From: Desulfobacterales bacterium
GTDB lineage: Bacteria > Desulfobacterota > Desulfobacteria > Desulfobacterales > JAIPEE01
Length of the DNA stretch: 33,146 bases
Reading direction: 5' to 3'
Assembly: GCA_021737275.1 (NCBI GenBank)
Contig: JAIPEE010000040.1
Location: 1 to 33,146 of the forward strand
Shown here: positions 7,760-16,623 of the stretch, one piece after another
How the letters are laid out: every line of letters begins with the position of its first letter
Numbering within the stretch: the stretch's first letter is position 1
Notes under the pieces: model-generated
The model's input: only the letters and a program-made list of their open reading frames with translations
What the model was told of the DNA's origin: nothing
Database searches by the model: none
Translations under genes and position numbers: made by a program

Positions 7760-8836
7760 ATGATGCCGGAAGAGTGGGTTGAACAGATAATAAATCAGGT
7801 AAATACACTTGAAAAGCTTGAAAATTATATTGATGTCTCCGATGGTGAAAGGGAAGCGATCAAGACCCTGAAAACCAGGTGGGGCGCATCACCCTATTTT
7901 GTATCGCTGATGGACAGGCATGATCCGGATTGTCCGATCCGAAAGCAGGTGATTCCATCTATGAAAGAACAGTGTAATGAATACGGGATGGAAAACTACC
8001 TGGTCTGGAAAGAGAATAGAGAAGTCGATAGTGATCGCCCGGACAGCATCGCTCGTCAGTATCATGATCGTATCGCTTTTAACGTTGTCCAGACTTGTGG
8101 TATTTATTGCCGGCATTGTTTCCGAAAGGAGCTGGTTGTTGATCAGGATCTGCAGTTGCGCTTTAACACTGATGAAGGTCTGGCCTGGGTTAATGAACAC
8201 CCGGAGATTCGCGACGTCCTGATAACCGGCGGCGATCCCTTACTTCTGTCTGATAACAAACTGGAATATCTGATTGCGAGGCTTCGCGAAATAGCACATG
8301 TTGAAGTAATCCGAATCGGTACGAGACTACCTGTCGTGTTGCCTCATCGTATTACGGAAGGGTTGAAAAAAGCCATCGGTGGCTGCCACAAAGTTCCCGT
8401 TTGGATCAATACGCAGTGCAACCACCCGAAAGAGATTACCGAAAAAACAGCAAAAGCCGTATATGATTTGTTGAGCTGCGGTATCAATGTAGGAAATCAG
8501 GCAGTATTGCTGAAAGGAATCAATGATGATGTGAACACATTCAGAAAACTGCATCAGGAGTTACTGCGGATACGTATCCGGCCCTACTATGTTTTTTATT
8601 GTGAACCGGCTCCGGGAATAGATCATTTCCGTACTCCCGTGGAAAAAGGTGCTGAATTGATTCGGGACGCCATACGCGGACATACTACCGGTATGGCTCA
8701 GCCTATTTACGTACTGGCAACCAACATCGGTAAAATCCCGTTAATGCCTGACTATTATATTGTCGACAAAAACGAAAAGGAATTCACACTGCGAAATTAT
8801 AAAGGTGAAATAACCCGGACACCAAATATTCCGTAA
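7760..8836 (+). CDS. KamA-family radical SAM aminomutase, second paralogue, substrate unknown
   Basis: This 358-residue protein has a compact KamA core: CGIYCRHC gives C113, C117 and C120 for the [4Fe-4S] cluster, then ITGGDP, HFRTPV, and the PLP lysine K325 in IGKIPLMPDY. It is closer to lysine 2,3-aminomutase than the first paralogue (RPYY, HFRTPV, LRNYKG near the C-terminus). The two lysine-binding aspartates (D293 and D330 of the Clostridium enzyme) correspond to E282 and, depending on a 2-residue gap, A320 or a neighbour. It therefore matches neither the lysine (Asp/Asp) nor the glutamate (Lys/Asn) signature. ATGs at 7760 and 7763 are both possible; the second has better spacing to AAGGA (7752-7756). 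It could be a lysine, glutamate or other 2,3-aminomutase, or an EpmB-like enzyme. Confidence 0.85.
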   Translation: MMPEEWVEQIINQVNTLEKLENYIDVSDGEREAIKTLKTRWGASPYFVSLMDRHDPDCPIRKQVIPSMKEQCNEYGMENYLVWKENREVDSDRPDSIARQYHDRIAFNVVQTCGIYCRHCFRKELVVDQDLQLRFNTDEGLAWVNEHPEIRDVLITGGDPLLLSDNKLEYLIARLREIAHVEVIRIGTRLPVVLPHRITEGLKKAIGGCHKVPVWINTQCNHPKEITEKTAKAVYDLLSCGINVGNQAVLLKGINDDVNTFRKLHQELLRIRIRPYYVFYCEPAPGIDHFRTPVEKGAELIRDAIRGHTTGMAQPIYVLATNIGKIPLMPDYYIVDKNEKEFTLRNYKGEITRTPNIP

Positions 8837-8972
8837 AAGAGTCTGTATTAAAAAATGGATTAAATTAATTCGGAATTCCTGCTAAACCTTGCATCAGGTG
8901 TTCTGCAGACTGTCTATATTTGGTTTATATATTTGCCGGTTCCGATTTCAAAGCCGTCATTGGAAATGTCGG

Positions 8973-10043
8973 TTACCACTGCTCCAGCCGATAAATATCG
9001 TCAGCCGATCGGCGCAACTCTTCACCCAGTGTCCCGCCAATCTCATAGAGGAGATAAAGTGCCAGGCCTGCTTTGGTATTGTGATCCATCGCCATAATCT
9101 CTTTTCTGTCAATTTCGAGAATTTCGGTGTCTTGTGTTACAATTGCGGAGGCCGCACGCGGGCCGGGCGTTAAAAAAGCAATCTCACCGAAATAGGTTCC
9201 CGGCCCATACTTGGCAAGTCGTTTGTAACCCCTCGCACTGGTATAAAGCCGAATCTCGATCTCGCCTTTTAGTATCAGGAACAGGGATTGGCCGAAATCT
9301 CCGCTTTTAAACAAAGTACTTCCTTTTATAAGTGATACGGGTTTTGCCATCCCCTGGATAAGCGTAATAATGTTTTCCGGCATACCATTACAAAAATTAT
9401 TCTCTTCCAACGGTGTATAATGGTCGGGTTGCGCTACACTGCACCCTGCTTTTTCAAGCACTATATTTTCCGCATACTCAAATGCCGTATCTGTATCATG
9501 AAATATCTTTGCCCGTAGATCACTTTTTTTATCGATCTCCTGGAAGGCTATTGATACTTTTTCTCCGAACCCAAGCTCCTCGCGCAGATGGCAAAAGATG
9601 AGTGTCGCTCCTTTTGCTGCAGCACGTGAATCGATTTGCAGCAGCAATATCATACCGGTAAGATCAATGTATTTTACACGCCTGAAGTGCAGGATGATAA
9701 TACTTCCGGAAAAGGTATCTTGTTCAATCTCGGTTAAAAGCCGATCTGCCGTTGCAAAGAAGAGATTTCCCCGCAATTCGATCATGATAATCTTGTCGGC
9801 CTCAACATCCAGAATCTTACGTTCAGCGTCTGTTCGGGCGCAGAACGAATGATGATGCTCTGCTGTGACCCTGCGGTGGATGATAGGCGTTTTGATCTGG
9901 GTCTGGATAAAGATTATAATCGCTATTGTTACGCCCACAACAACCGCCATAACCAGGTTTGAGAATACAATAGTGGCGATAACGCTTAATGCGATCGCTC
10001 CGTCGAACCGGGTATTTTTATTCTTCAGCCAAAAAAAAAACAT
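8973..10043 (-). pseudogene. C-terminal part of SulP transporter: last membrane helices, STAS and cyclic-nucleotide-binding domains (frame-shifted)
   Basis: This 356-residue frame is the C-terminal continuation of the SulP protein encoded just upstream on the same strand. It starts with membrane helices (IALSVIATIVF, VVVGVTIAIIIFI), then a STAS domain (about residues 85-200, with MIELRGNLFFAT and VKYIDLTGMILL), then a cyclic-nucleotide-binding domain (about 230-340). The latter keeps the phosphate-binding cassette FGEIAFLTPGPRAAS with its Glu and Arg, so cNMP binding is plausible. The apparent ATG lies in the T-rich homopolymer and has no ribosome site, so it is not a real start. Removing one base from the run at 10031-10040 joins the two frames. 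It is either a true frameshift or a sequencing error; the domains themselves look undamaged. Confidence 0.85.
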
Positions 10044-11148
10044 TTAAGTTGATCATGCCGATACCAACAAATGTGATCACACCGGCCAGCACACTGATCG
10101 GAAGGTAATTACCTGCTGTACCGGCAAAAAGCATCAGCACGATCATCAGCAATCCTGACACCAACGGACTCCATCGGCCACCGCCGGATTGAATTGTAAC
10201 CAGCGTGGAGCCTTTCGTGCCGCCGCCGCCAAGACCGCCCAAAAGTCCTACCAGCATTTGTCCGATCCCCTGGGCGACCATCTCTTTTTTGGCATTATGA
10301 CGTGACCCCGTCTGAGCATCGGCCACCACCGAGGTAATCAGGCAATCTGTTGTCGCTAGGATAGTCAGGGCCATTGATGAGGTGATGACAATATTCCATG
10401 GTACTGCTTTCAGTGCCTTAAGAGAAATACCCAATTGCAGTGAGGCCAGAGAAGGAATTGATCCGACAACCCAGCTTTGTTCCGCTTTGCCTGTAAAATA
10501 AATCAGAATCTGAAACAGAAAAATTCCAAAAATCAATCCGGCCGGCGCCCCCGGAATTTTTTGAAATTTTTTCGGCACAACTGCTATGGTAAAGATTGTA
10601 AGAAGCGCCGTTATGACTGGAATAACCGTATACAGATCAAACGGCTGAGACATATCCATATTCTTTGACAGTAGCAATACCTGCGATTTTATCATCAGCA
10701 AACCGATACCGGTGACCAGGCCTGCCACTACAGGGTTAGGAATATATTTGACCAGCTGACCGCCGCCGATAGCACCGAACGTCAGTTGAAAAATACCGGT
10801 CAGTATCAAGATCGCACTCAGTGTGGTCATCATCTCTGCAGAACCGGCGCCATTTGCACTCATTTTTGCAAATACACCGACCAGCAGCATGGTAACCGGG
10901 CCATTCGGCGCACTGATCATTCCTTTAGTTCCGCCAGAAAAGCCTGAGACGATAGAAAGGATAGCGGCGCCTAATAATCCCGCCATAGCGCCGTTTGAAG
11001 CAGCCATCCCCATACCGGTAAAAAGAACAACTCCTAATCCCATAGATTGAGGCAATGCTACTGCCGAACCGGCAAAACCACCTAAAATATCTGAAATATG
11101 AAAATTTTTTTTAAAAATGTTTGCTACTGTCATCTGTTTTGTCATCAC
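10018..11148 (-). CDS. SulP-family anion transporter, N-terminal membrane part
   Basis: This 376-residue frame is a polytopic inner-membrane protein of the SulP/SLC26 family, which moves sulfate, bicarbonate or similar anions. Family features include ALPQSMGLGVV near the first helix, SAPNGPVTMLLVGV, and PNPVVAGLVTGIGLLMIKSQ, with roughly ten hydrophobic segments. It ends prematurely at LNVFFLAEE because of a run of ten A (10031-10040 on the + strand); with nine it would read on into STAS and cyclic-nucleotide domains, giving a protein near 725 residues. GTG at 11148 is followed directly by ATG at 11145, and the ATG is the likelier start. It follows the SMP-30-like gene by 65 nt, possibly one operon. 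Confidence 0.85.
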   Translation of the reverse strand: MMTKQMTVANIFKKNFHISDILGGFAGSAVALPQSMGLGVVLFTGMGMAASNGAMAGLLGAAILSIVSGFSGGTKGMISAPNGPVTMLLVGVFAKMSANGAGSAEMMTTLSAILILTGIFQLTFGAIGGGQLVKYIPNPVVAGLVTGIGLLMIKSQVLLLSKNMDMSQPFDLYTVIPVITALLTIFTIAVVPKKFQKIPGAPAGLIFGIFLFQILIYFTGKAEQSWVVGSIPSLASLQLGISLKALKAVPWNIVITSSMALTILATTDCLITSVVADAQTGSRHNAKKEMVAQGIGQMLVGLLGGLGGGGTKGSTLVTIQSGGGRWSPLVSGLLMIVLMLFAGTAGNYLPISVLAGVITFVGIGMINLNVFFLAEE

Positions 11149-11213
11149 ACAAATCCCCGGTGATTTTATTTGATTGAAAATGATATAAACACCAGGAGCA
11201 GACCGGTCTCATT

Positions 11214-12086
11214 TCAACCGGCAAAACGGGGCTCCACAAGACCCTGGATACCGAGGCCATGAATCGCAAATAGCCCGCCCGCCTGTGGTGATGAATCGCG
11301 ATCACCTTCAAATTCGCAACCCATGCTAGTAAAATAGATTATATCATGATCGTCACCACCAAAGGTCAAACTGGCAACCCACTGGACAGGCAGCTCGATA
11401 ACCCGTTCGATGATACCGGCAGGGGTGATGCGGCGGATGGTTCCACTTTCAAAATGGGCGCTCCAGATGTGGCCCTCGGCATCCACAGTTCCACCGTCAG
11501 GCAAACCGCCCGAATCTGCGGTCGAAAGGAAAGTACGGCGATTGGTGGCATTTCCGGATACGGTATCATAGTCGTAAGCGAAAATCGCGTCAGCATTGGA
11601 ATCTGACACATAAAGCGTTCCACCGTCGGGGCTCCAGCATGGGCCGTTGGAACAAATATATCCATCGTCTATTTTGGTACAGGTAAGATCCGTATCGAGC
11701 CGGTATAAATTTGCGACGGGCTCAGTTAAGTCTGTGTGCATGCTTCCGGCTATTAAGCGGCCTTGCCGATCGACTTTACAGTCGTTGAAGCAGAGGTTAG
11801 TCCGACCGGCTTCGGGCTCGACAATAGCTGTCACCTTTCCGGTCTCGAAATCGAAGGTGTGAAACCCATCGTCCATCACAAGAATGGCACCTCCACCGGT
11901 ACGTAACGCAAAAGAGCCAAGATAACCACAATCTACATCCCACCGTTTAATATCACCGTTTCGCGGGTTATAGCGGAACATTGCGCAGGCAGGGCAATCA
12001 ACGAAGTAGAGAACACGGTCCTGTGGATCCCAGATCGGGCATTCGCCAAGATCGTAACACTCATCACCAATACGCTCGATATTCAT
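11214..12086 (-). CDS. SMP-30/gluconolactonase-family lactonase-like protein
   Basis: This 290-residue six-bladed beta-propeller family member has the expected metal-site segments: LGECPIWD (Glu ligand) near residue 13, FNDCKVDRQGR (Asn), CSNGPCWSPDG (Asn) and GLPDGGTVDAEGHIW (Asp). Family members hydrolyse sugar or other lactones such as gluconolactone; the substrate cannot be told here. AGGAGG sits just upstream of the ATG at 12086. By eye its base composition is richer in G+C than the flanking genes, which could mean acquisition from elsewhere. It is followed by the SulP transporter on the same strand, so uptake of an acidic substrate and lactone hydrolysis might be linked. Confidence 0.88.
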   Translation of the reverse strand: MNIERIGDECYDLGECPIWDPQDRVLYFVDCPACAMFRYNPRNGDIKRWDVDCGYLGSFALRTGGGAILVMDDGFHTFDFETGKVTAIVEPEAGRTNLCFNDCKVDRQGRLIAGSMHTDLTEPVANLYRLDTDLTCTKIDDGYICSNGPCWSPDGGTLYVSDSNADAIFAYDYDTVSGNATNRRTFLSTADSGGLPDGGTVDAEGHIWSAHFESGTIRRITPAGIIERVIELPVQWVASLTFGGDDHDIIYFTSMGCEFEGDRDSSPQAGGLFAIHGLGIQGLVEPRFAG

Positions 12087-12198
12087 ACCGTTCCTCCTGT
12101 CTTTAGCTGGAATATTAACACTTTCGATTAAAAAATATCGTATGAATCTACAAAATAGAAAATTGCATAATTAGTGTCAAGCAGGTTATTAATTTTGA

Positions 12199-12420
12199 AA
12201 TAAAATCCCTGTTTTAAATGCCACATTATATGCTTTGATAAAAGCGCATATAGTACGAGGTTGCCTTCAGGGTACACATAATCTAAAAAATCACCTTGCA
12301 GCTTTGAAAGCAATTGGATATGAGTTCAGAAGTTTTCCTGAAAAGTATAACTCAATGAAATATTTAAAACCAGAACACTTTAGCCATGCTGAAATAGTAT
12401 ATGAGACAAACCGACCCTGA
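12199..12420 (+). other. Unassigned open frame running into the recQ start
   Basis: An open frame with no ATG in its first part (possible TTG at 12235, 61 residues) ends TGA at 12420, 20 nt inside recQ. Its product is basic and contains AALKAIGYEFRSFPEKYN, which looks protein-like, but I recognise no family. It lacks a ribosome site. It could be the remnant of a lost gene or a leader frame coupled to recQ translation. Confidence 0.25.
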
Positions 12421-14575
12421 TATCATTCTTAAAACCGTATTCGGATATGATGAATTCAGACCGCTTCAATCTGATATTATTCAAAATGTTCTTAACAGAA
12501 AATATACACTGGTCATTATGCCCACTGGCGGAGGAAAATCACTCTGCTACCAGATTCCGGCACTTATTTTTGATGGGCTGACCGTTGTTGTATCACCGTT
12601 GATTTCCCTGATGACGGATCAGGTGGAGCAGCTTGTTGAGTTGGGGGTTCCAGCACTATTTTTAAACAGTACGCTCTCAAATGAGGAATACAGTAAAAAC
12701 ATCAGTCTGGTTAAACAAAACAAGGTAAAGCTTCTTTATCTTGCTCCTGAAGCACTTCTTAAGCCAGGCTTGCTTGATATGCTTACGTCTGTCAAAGTAG
12801 ATTGCCTGACCATTGATGAAGCCCACTGCATTTCAGAATGGGGCCATGATTTCCGGCCTGAATATCGGCAGCTTGCCGATGTGAGAAAATATTTTAAAAA
12901 CAGTGTCTGTATGGCGCTAACAGCTACGGCCACGCCCCGTGTCCAGAAGGACATCAAAAATAGTCTTAACTTTGAATCATCAAATGAATATATCGGCAGC
13001 TTTAACAGGGTCAATCTTTTCATCAATATTATCCCTAAAGCAGATCCGAATGAGCAGACTATTTCTTTTTTAAAACAGTATCCCGACCAATCCGGCATTA
13101 TATACTGTTTTTCCCGCAAACAGGTGGATAATCTTTGTGATAACCTTACCGGCGAAGGCTTTTCTGTAAGGCCTTACCACGCTGGTTTGTCGGATGAAGA
13201 TCGGAAAAAGAACCAGGAACTCTTTATCAAAGATGATGTACAAATAATTGTTGCCACCATCGCTTTCGGAATGGGCATCAACAAACCGAATGTCCGTTTT
13301 GTGATCCATTATGACCTGCCCAAAAGCATTGAAAACTATTATCAGGAAATTGGCCGGGCAGGCAGGGATGGTCTGCGGTCTGAATGTCTTCTGCTGTTCA
13401 GTTATGCAGATATCCGGAAGATCAAATTTTTTATCAATCAGAAACAGGATGATGAAAAACGGATTGCCAATATTCATCTTAACGCACTGCTGCAATTTGC
13501 TGAAACCGATATCTGCCGGAGAATTCCGCTTCTTACCTATTTTGGAGAAACGTTTTGTCCAAAACATTGTGAGATGTGCGATAACTGTCTTTCGGAAGAT
13601 ACTGAATTAACTGATATTTCCACCCATGCCCAAAAGTTTTTATCCTGTGTAAAGCGAACCGGTGAGATATTTGGTGCCGGACATATCATTGACGTCCTGC
13701 GCGGTTCTGAAGCAAAAAAGATTTTAAAGTTCGGCCACCAGGATTTATCAACCTATGGCATTGGAAAAGATCTCTCTAAAAAACAGTGGTTCAGCCTCTC
13801 CCGACAGTTTCTTCACAAGGGTTTGATGAGCCAGGATATGGAATATGGCGGACTGAAGCTTACATCAAAGGCCTGGAATGTATTTAAAGGTGACGAAAAG
13901 GTTTTTGGAATACATGAAATAGAGGAAGTAAAACCAGCCGGGAAGATTACTGACTTTGGAATTGACTTTGATAAAATTCTCTTTGATGAACTTCGAAAAT
14001 TGAGAAAAGAGATAGCTGATGATGCCGGCGTTCCACCGTATGTGATTTTTCCGGACAAAACTCTGATGGAAATGGCCGCTTATTTTCCACGACAGTTAAA
14101 TAGCCTGAGAAATATACATGGCATTGGCGAGCAAAAGCTGAAAAAGTATGGTTTCATATTCCTTGAAATCATTTGCAACTATTGTGAGGAAAACGGTATT
14201 GAAGAAAACCCTAAGCCGGTCAGACAAAAACAAAAGTCCCAAAAAATGACAGGGAAACGCCGTCATATTGTTATTGGCGAGGCTTACAGCGCGGGACAAC
14301 CAATAGATGAAATCATGTCCGAATATAAGATAAAGCTGTTAACGGTTCTGGATCATCTTTTTAAATATTTCTTAGAGGGAAACGCAATAAGACCCGATGG
14401 TCTGCTTTCTCTTTCAACAGTATCAGCGCTTCAACAGAAAGTTACACTTAAAGCCTTTGATACGTTAGGCTATGAATTTCTTTCCCCTGTTTATAAAGCG
14501 CTTGACGAAAAGGTTGATTATGAGAATTTAAAAGTTCTCCGATTATATTACCTGGGAAGTAAAGACCGGAGATAG
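12401..14575 (+). CDS. recQ: ATP-dependent DNA helicase RecQ
   Basis: This 724-residue SF2 helicase unwinds DNA 3' to 5' in recombination and repair. It has the RecQ Q-motif FGYDEFRPLQSDII, Walker A PTGGGKS (41-47), DEAH (139-142), motif VI QEIGRAGRDG, the RQC zinc-binding cysteines (CRRIPLL...CPKHCEMCDNC), a winged helix, and an HRDC domain (about 520-600). The C-terminal ~120 residues resemble the extra helix-turn-helix region of longer bacterial RecQ proteins. The ATG at 12401 puts the Q-motif at the usual distance from the N-terminus, but there is no clear ribosome site, so coupling to the overlapping upstream frame is possible. The gene is convergent with the flavoprotein at 14720. Confidence 0.95.
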   Translation: MRQTDPDIILKTVFGYDEFRPLQSDIIQNVLNRKYTLVIMPTGGGKSLCYQIPALIFDGLTVVVSPLISLMTDQVEQLVELGVPALFLNSTLSNEEYSKNISLVKQNKVKLLYLAPEALLKPGLLDMLTSVKVDCLTIDEAHCISEWGHDFRPEYRQLADVRKYFKNSVCMALTATATPRVQKDIKNSLNFESSNEYIGSFNRVNLFINIIPKADPNEQTISFLKQYPDQSGIIYCFSRKQVDNLCDNLTGEGFSVRPYHAGLSDEDRKKNQELFIKDDVQIIVATIAFGMGINKPNVRFVIHYDLPKSIENYYQEIGRAGRDGLRSECLLLFSYADIRKIKFFINQKQDDEKRIANIHLNALLQFAETDICRRIPLLTYFGETFCPKHCEMCDNCLSEDTELTDISTHAQKFLSCVKRTGEIFGAGHIIDVLRGSEAKKILKFGHQDLSTYGIGKDLSKKQWFSLSRQFLHKGLMSQDMEYGGLKLTSKAWNVFKGDEKVFGIHEIEEVKPAGKITDFGIDFDKILFDELRKLRKEIADDAGVPPYVIFPDKTLMEMAAYFPRQLNSLRNIHGIGEQKLKKYGFIFLEIICNYCEENGIEENPKPVRQKQKSQKMTGKRRHIVIGEAYSAGQPIDEIMSEYKIKLLTVLDHLFKYFLEGNAIRPDGLLSLSTVSALQQKVTLKAFDTLGYEFLSPVYKALDEKVDYENLKVLRLYYLGSKDRR

Positions 14576-14719
14576 TTTAAAACCGGTAAAAAACCAGGTG
14601 TCCGGGAGTGACGGAAAATAATAAATTCCGAGTGTTGAGTAATAAGTACTACGCCATAACTGTTTAATTGTCAGCTCCTTACTCCTTATTTTTCATCGCT
14701 TAGAACCCGGTACTTTTCC

Positions 14720-15421
14720 TCACACCCCTGTTTCAAACATAACCATCATTTTATTCTGCATCTTTTCGGTAACCTTCGCCCGGTCGTGCCCTACTCTTAA
14801 TCTTTCGCCCAAAAGTTTACCTGCATTAACCGCTGCATCTATTACTTCAGGCTGCTTTCTCACATCCGGAATCATATCTTCAGTAATCTTAAAACCTTCG
14901 TCATGAAGCATCATAGGTATCCCTACTTTGCAGGTTTCTCCGTGACCGCAGGTATAACAGGATGCAGCGCCCTGACCGGAAACATTGGCGACAGTTTCAA
15001 TAAAACTATATAGAAAGTATTTCTCTATCTCATTTGCAGGCGCTTTTCCTTCAGTTCCGCCAACACCAACGGCCACGCCGAGTTTTCCCCACAAAAGGTC
15101 ACCTTCCTGATGCCTGAACTGAAACCAGCGTTCCATAAATGCGTGTGTAAGCGCATTAACCGTTGAGTAGTAATTAGGAGCCCCGATAACATAAGCATCT
15201 GCTTCAACTATTTTTTCCCGCAATTCGGTCATATCATCATTTACCTTGCACACATTATCCTTCACACACCCTTGACATGCAATGCATCCGGCAATGATCT
15301 TTCCTTTGAGTGAGACATGTGCATAGTCATAACCTGTATTTTCCAGAACGGTCTGAACCAGTTTGTATACACCTGATTGTTTTTCATTTCGGGGACTTCC
15401 GGAAATGCCTAAAATTTTCAT
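14720..15421 (-). CDS. Iron-sulfur flavoprotein-like NAD(P)H-dependent FMN reductase
   Basis: This 233-residue flavodoxin-fold protein has the FMN phosphate loop GISGSPR at the N-terminus and GAPNYYSTVNALTHAF, typical of NADPH-dependent FMN reductases. C46, C49, C52 and C58 form a CX2CX2CX5C motif like the compact [4Fe-4S] motif of archaeal and anaerobe iron-sulfur flavoproteins (Isf). A second CX2CX4C (CYTCGHGETC) lies further on. The family takes part in electron transfer and oxygen or peroxide defence in anaerobes. The frame opens 12 nt earlier (15433), but GGAGG lies there and fits as the ribosome site for the ATG at 15421, so I choose that start. Confidence 0.85.
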   Translation of the reverse strand: MKILGISGSPRNEKQSGVYKLVQTVLENTGYDYAHVSLKGKIIAGCIACQGCVKDNVCKVNDDMTELREKIVEADAYVIGAPNYYSTVNALTHAFMERWFQFRHQEGDLLWGKLGVAVGVGGTEGKAPANEIEKYFLYSFIETVANVSGQGAASCYTCGHGETCKVGIPMMLHDEGFKITEDMIPDVRKQPEVIDAAVNAGKLLGERLRVGHDRAKVTEKMQNKMMVMFETGV

Positions 15422-15474
15422 ATTTTCCTCCATACTAATTTAAACTTTTCAGGTAAATGGCATGTTTTTCAATA

Positions 15475-16128
15475 TCATGGATACCCCATTATAATCCTGT
15501 TTTTGGGTGTAATATCTTCGGGGATAATACGGGTTAAAACATTGTAACCTTTTGATCTGAGGTTTCCTGCCCTTACTACATCAACAGCCAGGGAGCCATC
15601 AAGCCAGCCCTCCAGACCGCCGGTATCAGAAATTTCAATATCATGGCAACAAGGCAAAACAGCCACCCTTGCCCGTACTTTTACAGCCCCGGCAATGACC
15701 TTATCTGTCAAAGAGCCACAGGCATGAACAGAGATGACAAGATCGTCAGAATAAATTTCAAACTCTTCGATTGACAATTCAACATATTGAATCCGGCCTT
15801 TCAAATTCGGCCATTCATTTATAATTGATTCAGAAAGATTATATGCATTTTTAGGAATATTCTTATCTACAACAACGGCGCCGGTAGATGTCCCATCAAG
15901 CAGCAGCATAATATGTGCAAGCAGGCCATGCCCGCCGGCCATATCCACAACCCTGCCGCCACGCAATTTCCTCCGAACTCTTCTTGCCATCTCCCATGCT
16001 TCAAAAAGCTCTTTACCGGGAAGCGTTCCGGCTCTGCAAACTGCTCTGGCAATTTTATCAAAAAGAGTATCTCCCTGAAAATTTTCAATCTGCTTTTCAG
16101 TCAGCCTGCTCTTTGTGGATCTTTTCAT
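15475..16128 (-). CDS. Methyltransferase-like protein (Methyltransf_32 type)
   Basis: This 217-residue protein has a class I SAM-binding fold: the glycine motif VVDMAGGHGLLAHIM near residue 60, an acidic residue after strand 2 (VVVDKN), and the hallmark VISVHACGSLTDKVI followed by VAVLPCCHD, as in Methyltransf_32/METTL25-like proteins. Such proteins are putative RNA or protein methyltransferases; the substrate is unknown. Its start directly abuts the stop of the acetyltransferase gene upstream on the same strand, so the two are very likely co-transcribed and translationally coupled. Confidence 0.75.
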   Translation of the reverse strand: MKRSTKSRLTEKQIENFQGDTLFDKIARAVCRAGTLPGKELFEAWEMARRVRRKLRGGRVVDMAGGHGLLAHIMLLLDGTSTGAVVVDKNIPKNAYNLSESIINEWPNLKGRIQYVELSIEEFEIYSDDLVISVHACGSLTDKVIAGAVKVRARVAVLPCCHDIEISDTGGLEGWLDGSLAVDVVRAGNLRSKGYNVLTRIIPEDITPKNRIIMGYP

Positions 16129-16602
16129 CTAAGCCAGTTTCTTTTCAAGAGATATAAAATGTTCTTCAAATTTAATTTTCTTGTATAAATTTAGTGCGTT
16201 TAAGTTTTCTGCGAGCACATCAATTTTTAATGTTTTTGAATTCTGACTTTTTGCAAAAGCTTCAGCTTCAGCCAGCAACATTTCACCCACCCGCTTTCCG
16301 CGCCAGCCATCAGAAACAAACAGGTCAGAGACATATGCATACAGATAAGGTTCATCATGAATCTCTTCAGATTTGACTTTTGCCTGCACAGCAACAAACC
16401 CGATGGCAGTGTTGTTCTCTTCAGCTATAAAAATTTTACCGCACTGTGTTTCACAATTTTTCATAAGGTGCTTAAAAAGAGCATTCACCGAGGTTATACC
16501 ATCGGCAAGGCGGGGATCATATTGGCGCTCAAAATTTTGTAGTTCAACAAGGTATTGCGTAAGTGCATTAATATCTTCAGGTTGATATTCCCGTATGACC
16601 AT
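16129..16602 (-). CDS. GNAT-family N-acetyltransferase
   Basis: This 157-residue single GNAT domain has motif A (VSDLFVSDGWRGKRVGEMLL), with the acetyl-CoA pyrophosphate loop R-G-K-R-V-G, and the C-terminal motif B (LNALNLYKKIKF). It transfers acetyl from acetyl-CoA to an amine; the substrate cannot be inferred. AAGGAT precedes the ATG. It heads a short - strand unit with the methyltransferase-like gene directly downstream. Confidence 0.88.
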   Translation of the reverse strand: MVIREYQPEDINALTQYLVELQNFERQYDPRLADGITSVNALFKHLMKNCETQCGKIFIAEENNTAIGFVAVQAKVKSEEIHDEPYLYAYVSDLFVSDGWRGKRVGEMLLAEAEAFAKSQNSKTLKIDVLAENLNALNLYKKIKFEEHFISLEKKLA

Positions 16603-16623
16603 TTTTATCCTTATTGTTATTTG

